Positions 60,500 to 64,000 of a stretch of DNA of 64,000 bases are shown here, in pieces. The notes under the pieces are model-generated. The model had not been told where the DNA came from, did not search any database, and saw only the letters and a list, made by a program, of their open reading frames with translations. The DNA comes from Breviolum minutum Mf 1.05b.01. Lineage: Eukaryota; Sar; Dinophyceae; Suessiales; Symbiodiniaceae. The position numbers and the translations under genes are program-made. Each line of letters opens with the position of its first letter. The stretch's first letter is position 1. Location: NCBI GenBank assembly GCA_000507305.1, contig DF239340.1, positions 127,144 through 191,143 of the forward strand, given 5' to 3'.

Positions 60500-61520
60500 T
60501 GTTAGAAGGTACCTCCGGCTTCAAATGTGGCATCATTCTGGGTATCTGTTCATAAAACTGAAAAATGCTGGATTTGCGGAAAATTGTTCGCCGGAGGGGT
60601 GGCAATTGAAGTGGAACCCCTCGGTGTTGTTGAGATGTATTGATGCGTCATGGTCGTACATGTTTCACATCCTTTTCCCCGTGGAAACATGCCCCACTTC
60701 CGCGTGCAGGATGATTTCGGCATCTGAAAAATTGCTTTAAAATATCACTACATTTTGCCCAACATCTGTTTCTGTTTACCCCGAAACTTGCCAACGTAAC
60801 ACAAGGAACACCCTGCCCATCCATACCATCCCTGTTACCCTACACTCCCCGTTTCCCTTGCTTGTTTTGCCTCACTTCGAAGAGTGGTCATTGCTGCATG
60901 CAGTTCCTGGCAAGATACCAAGCCAATGGGTGTTTCAGGAGCCTTAACTCCAGATCAATTTCTGGTGAGCAAGAACAAGCGCAGGGGGGACAACTTATCG
61001 ATTAACTTCTTCATCAGAATTCCTTCTTTGGTGCAATATGACTTCCACTAGTAAAGTGGCTCCAAAGTTCATTTCTTGGGTACATCACCAATAAGTATGC
61101 CAATAACTTGCCGTGCTTCCATATTTATATATATATATATTCACATATACACGTATCTATAGTATTTCAAATCTATGGATGAGGTAGCGCAAATGGAATT
61201 CAAATTCCTGAATCTCAGTCCTCAACTCAAACCCTTTGGGGTGGTTTATCCATCACCTGTCTCACATATCATCATTCAACAAGACATTTATCATATAATT
61301 CTTCCAACCTTAGGAATTCCATGGATGAAGAATTCGCTGGATTACATACATCACAACAATCTTGCAATATACAAACAGTCAGATAGGCAAATATTGGCTT
61401 GGCCCTCTTCCCAGCAATAGTGGCTTAAATAAAGGTTCATATGGATCCCCTACACAAAAAGAAATAACTCGTCCCGGTGGCGAGTGCTACTTGGAAGGGG
61501 GCCAAGCCAAGTTAAGTAGT
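60500..61520. other. stretch without a supported gene
   Basis: Plus frames near 60,550-60,735 (AGFAENCSPEGWQLKWN) and 61,175-61,420 are open but unsupported by splice pairs. Confidence 0.3.
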
Positions 61521-61529
61521 TATATATAT

Positions 61530-61684
61530 ATATCCTTAAATCCTCCAGCTGATTTTTGGCATCTTTCAACCTCAAACCTCAGAAATCGCTGGTGATTTAA
61601 GGATCTACCTCCCCCACTACCAGGATGACGTGTTTCACGTGTTTCAGGCGAGTTTGGGCCAACATCGTGGGTTCGGAGGGGGAT
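61530..61684 (-). CDS. exon after family F introner
   Basis: Acceptor AGCTGTTAG. Reads IPLRTHDVGPNSPETRET, then RHPGSGGGRSLNHQRFL and RFEVERCQKSAGGF. Open for more than 50 codons and in phase with 61786-61880. Confidence 0.6.
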
Positions 61685-61784
61685 CTAACAGCTCGTTGGC
61701 TCGAAGAAATAGACCCAGATTCAAGACTACTTCTCCTATTGAAAATAAGGGATACTCCAGCTATGTTAGTTGACCAAAGAGGTA
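61680..61784 (-). mobile_element. family F element acting as an intron
   Basis: GATCTAACAGCTCGTTGGC and inverted CCAGCTATGTTAGTTGACC. Intron 61685-61785 (101 bp): donor GGCG|GTACCT at its edge, acceptor GCTGTTAG in its TIR. Phase 0 on both sides. Confidence 0.7.
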
Positions 61785-61785
61785 C

Positions 61786-61865
61786 CGCCACATTTTCAAT
61801 AGGAGAATCACCCGATCCCTGAGTCTCAATAGGGGAAAAAGATGATTCTACTTTGCCAGGAGGGT
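61786..61865 (-). CDS. candidate exon, Ser/Pro/Glu-rich
   Basis: Reads YPPGKVESSFSPIETQG, then SGDSPIENVA, with an SPIE repeat, before GTACCT. Probably a disordered region. Confidence 0.55.
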
Positions 61866-61875
61866 ACCTCCTGCC

Positions 61876-61990
61876 TCATCAGTAACCCCCCATTTTTAAG
61901 CCATAAAATTCGGCCATTTGGAAGGGGGTCCCACAACCCCAGGTCTTGGTGGTTATTAACCACTTAGGTTTCGTTCTGGGATGATCCTCA
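61876..61990. mobile_element. family H element, diverged
   Basis: TTTTAAGCCATAAAATTCGG, CCATTTGGAAGGGG, GTTATTAACCACTTAGG, GGGATGATCCTC. Confidence 0.7.
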
Positions 61991-61999
61991 CCCCTGATG

Positions 62000-62400
62000 C
62001 CACATCCCTACCTATCCTACCTGCCCAAAGTCCCGTAAGGACTCGGTGCGCTCGTCCCGCCGTGAGAGTTCGTGTTGCAACTTGTGTGCCTCGGCCATGC
62101 GTTCCTGCACCTGGCCAGGTTGGATGGAAAAACAACGACGTTCCACAAACGGCAGGGGGGTAGTGGAAGCCATGGCAGCAACACGAACAACAACAAGAAG
62201 ATGATGAAGATGATGAAGATGTTATGATGATATGATGAAGATGATGAAGAAGCGGTGAGTGTCAACCGTTGTGTACAAGGTTGAGATGATAAAAATGTCA
62301 AGCCGTAAAAAACATTGAGTTGTTTCCGATCACCCAGATCACCTCGAAATTTGGGCGGGACAAAAACCAATAAAAAAAACACATCCCCTCATACTCAGTG
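62000..62400. other. stretch with weak coding signals
   Basis: Minus frame FPSNLARCRNAWPRHTS near 62,100; an A/G-rich (GATGAA)n run at 62,200-62,250. No splice pair. Confidence 0.3.
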
Positions 62401-62622
62401 AAATCATGTTAGATTTCAACAACCAGCAGAATCGTGAAGACAGGGATACTCCATCATACCCCTACATACGGTTAATGGACAAAAATCCTCACCAAATGAA
62501 GCTACAAAAACATACCAACTGGGGTTGGGATTTCCACCATCAAAATTGTATGCTTCGATATCTGGATGTACCCGCATCCAACAATGGAAAAAGATCAACA
62601 ACTCAACAACCACTTGCGTGCC

Positions 62623-62825
62623 CATCTTGAAGTCTAACAGCTGGCCCCTGAAAACAAAGCAATTCCAAAAGGAACGTAGTCTTCCAACCATGAATTTCTA
62701 GTTGGTGGTTGAACCAACCCAATTGAAAAATATGCTCGTCAAATTGGGTCATTTCCCCAGGTTGGGGTGAAAATAAAAAATATTGGAAGCCACCACCTAG
62801 ATTTTTTCACGGGCTATGTTCGTTT
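62623..62825. mobile_element. family C element split by a family A insertion
   Basis: Left part AGTCTAACAGCTGGCCCCTG...CTTCCAACCATGAATTT; right part ATTTTTTCACGGGCTATGTTC. The two halves join at the 4-bp ATTT duplication. Confidence 0.85.
62698..62800. mobile_element. family A element nested in family C, ATTT duplication
   Basis: CTAGTTGGTGGTTGAACC to GGAAGCCACCACCTAG, flanked by ATTT on both sides. Confidence 0.9.
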
Positions 62826-62829
62826 TCGC

Positions 62830-63215
62830 TTGCATACGTCTCTACCACTGTCATTTATTGTCTTTCACGATCACGATCCCGAAAATCCTTGGTTATCTAC
62901 CAATGGTCCACGACCAGTTCACATACGGGAGGGAAAACACCGGGTGAGTTGAGGTCTTTGAAGGTGCGAACGCCAGTGAACCCAAAAGGGTAAATAATAG
63001 AAGTCGATCATGCAAAAAAAACTTCTGAGAACCACTTCACTAGTTTCAATTGAACAAATTCTGGCATTGATGTGATTATGGACATCTTAGTTTTTGAAAA
63101 AAATATGTTCAATAATACTCTGCAGAAAATCATGATTACGTGACATTTCTGTGGAGTACAGCATCTCCAAAAAATATATGAAAATATCGCAGCATGTGAG
63201 TGTCTTTGCTGTCGA
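62830..63215. other. stretch without a supported gene
   Basis: Plus frame FVFACIRLYHCHLLSF-like readings are unconvincing; otherwise A+T-rich. Confidence 0.3.
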
Positions 63216-63259
63216 ATCTCATCTTTTCCCACGGGGATCCAATTGATTCCCCGATCTTT

Positions 63260-63407
63260 TTCCAATCGTATCTTGACCACGGGCCTCCTTCACCAAAGCA
63301 TCACAGAGATCATCAATACGTGCAGAGAGCTTTGCTTGTCCGTCCAAACATTCCTTCACATTGCCGCTCACCTTACTGGCAATGGAAATCTCACGAGTCC
63401 TACCCAT
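63260..63407 (-). CDS. candidate exon, helical
   Basis: Minus frame ISIASKVSGNVKECLDG, then QAKLSARIDDLCDALVK and EARGQDTIGK. Heptad-like spacing suggests a coiled segment. Possible acceptors ACTCGTGAG or TTTCCATTGCCAG. Confidence 0.5.
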
Positions 63408-63635
63408 TTTGGGGGTACAAAAACGTGGGGAAAAACCTCCAAGATTGAATCCATCCAGATTCTGATGGCATGGACAAAAACACTGGAAATGTTCGGGGTT
63501 TGTCCTTTAGACCTCTGCTACAACAGGTAGTCATGCTCCATTTCTGGTCCAGTCAAACAGCATGGAACCTTGTTCTTTTTGGAACTTCCTACATTCTGAA
63601 GTGCATCTACCATTCTGAAGCGAAGTATCAAAATG

Positions 63636-63830
63636 TAAATTTCTTTACCAATCTCCAGCATACATCTGGTACATCTGGGAGGGTTTTGCAGGTGAGTTTT
63701 CGGGGAGCCCGCCTCGACGCGTGTGGAACGTAAGGCTGACACGCTGGCAGAGGCTTCTCGGGCTGTGGCATTGGAGCAAACAACCTTTTTCCGTGACCAA
63801 CTGGACAGGTTTCTGCTGGTTTCCAAAAAA
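63636..63830. CDS. coding-like segment, strand unresolved
   Basis: Plus frame: ASTRVERKADTLAEASRA, then VALEQTTFFRDQLDR, natural and helical, donor GGACAG|GTTTCT. Minus frame: PVGHGKRLFAPMPQPEKP with good sites (CCAGCAG, GATTG|GTAAAG). I lean to plus on composition. Confidence 0.4.
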
Positions 63831-63862
63831 AGTTGAGATGATATCTTTTGCAGGGAGGGACC

Positions 63863-63965
63863 ACCCTTGAAGAATAACATGGAACATAATCATGGAGGTT
63901 TGGAAGATCATTTTCCTTTCTAAATCGGTGATTTGTCGGTTCCATGTTAATCTTCCAGGTGTATA
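63863..63965. mobile_element. TIR element related to C/D
   Basis: CCCTTGAAGAATAACATGG and inverted CCATGTTAATCTTCCAGGTG; core GGTTTGGAAGATCATTTTCC. Confidence 0.6.
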
Positions 63966-64000
63966 TACAAAAACTCCTCCCGAAAACGAACAGCCAAAGC

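Overview
This is a nuclear, intron-rich, A+T-leaning eukaryotic window. Nothing in it looks bacterial, viral or organellar: there are no operons, no Shine-Dalgarno-led genes, no rRNA or tRNA, and no integrase, transposase or reverse transcriptase that I could support. The best fit is a large-genome alga, most likely a dinoflagellate. The reasons are many short coding segments bounded by GT..AG sites, very dense short terminal-inverted-repeat elements, long (CAT)n/(AAC)n/(TTG)n microsatellites, and introns apparently made from those elements (introners, established in dinoflagellates and some other algae). I did not find a spliced-leader relic, so the lineage call is an inference.

Coding content. 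No long single-exon gene exists. I recognise about 80 candidate exons by open reading with coding-like codon choice plus plausible splice sites. In several places reading phase is kept from one exon to the next. From 1 to about 15.2 kb most candidate exons read on the minus strand, including in-phase chains at 7.48-8.06, 8.18-8.78 and 11.8-12.3 kb. Further minus-strand exons lie at 19.7-20.0, 21.6, 24.9, 27.8-29.3, 32.6, 38.7, 40.6-41.1, 42.9-43.3, 45.0, 46.6-47.0, 49.6, 53.7-54.8 and 61.5-61.9 kb. Plus-strand exons are likely at 11.2-11.7, 16.3, 23.3-23.7, 26.1 and 30.5-31.4 kb. I could not assign a protein family with confidence. One product has a CxxCxGxG / CCHC-like cysteine motif (46.6 kb) and one has a weak CRAL-TRIO-like look (19.9 kb). 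Sense and antisense frames often both stay open, so strand is uncertain for some entries and this is stated.

Mobile DNA. At least 13 families of 80-190 bp palindromic or TIR elements (named A to M here) occupy much of the window, some nested inside others. Family A leaves 4-bp target duplications. Families B, C, F and H are flanked by TA. Family M carries a 4-bp AGGT duplication at 14.7 kb. One family I copy at 31.0 kb is flanked by a perfect 29-bp duplication. Ten or more copies sit exactly between coding segments that rejoin in phase when the element is removed as a GT..AG intron. This is the most interesting signal in the window: several unrelated TIR families acting as introners in the same genes.

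Other features. Long microsatellites lie at 7.7, 20.3, 26.6, 33.3, 36.0, 36.6-37.1 and 39.5 kb. There is a 90-N assembly gap at 54,946-55,035, next to short tandem repeats, and a single N at 51,407.
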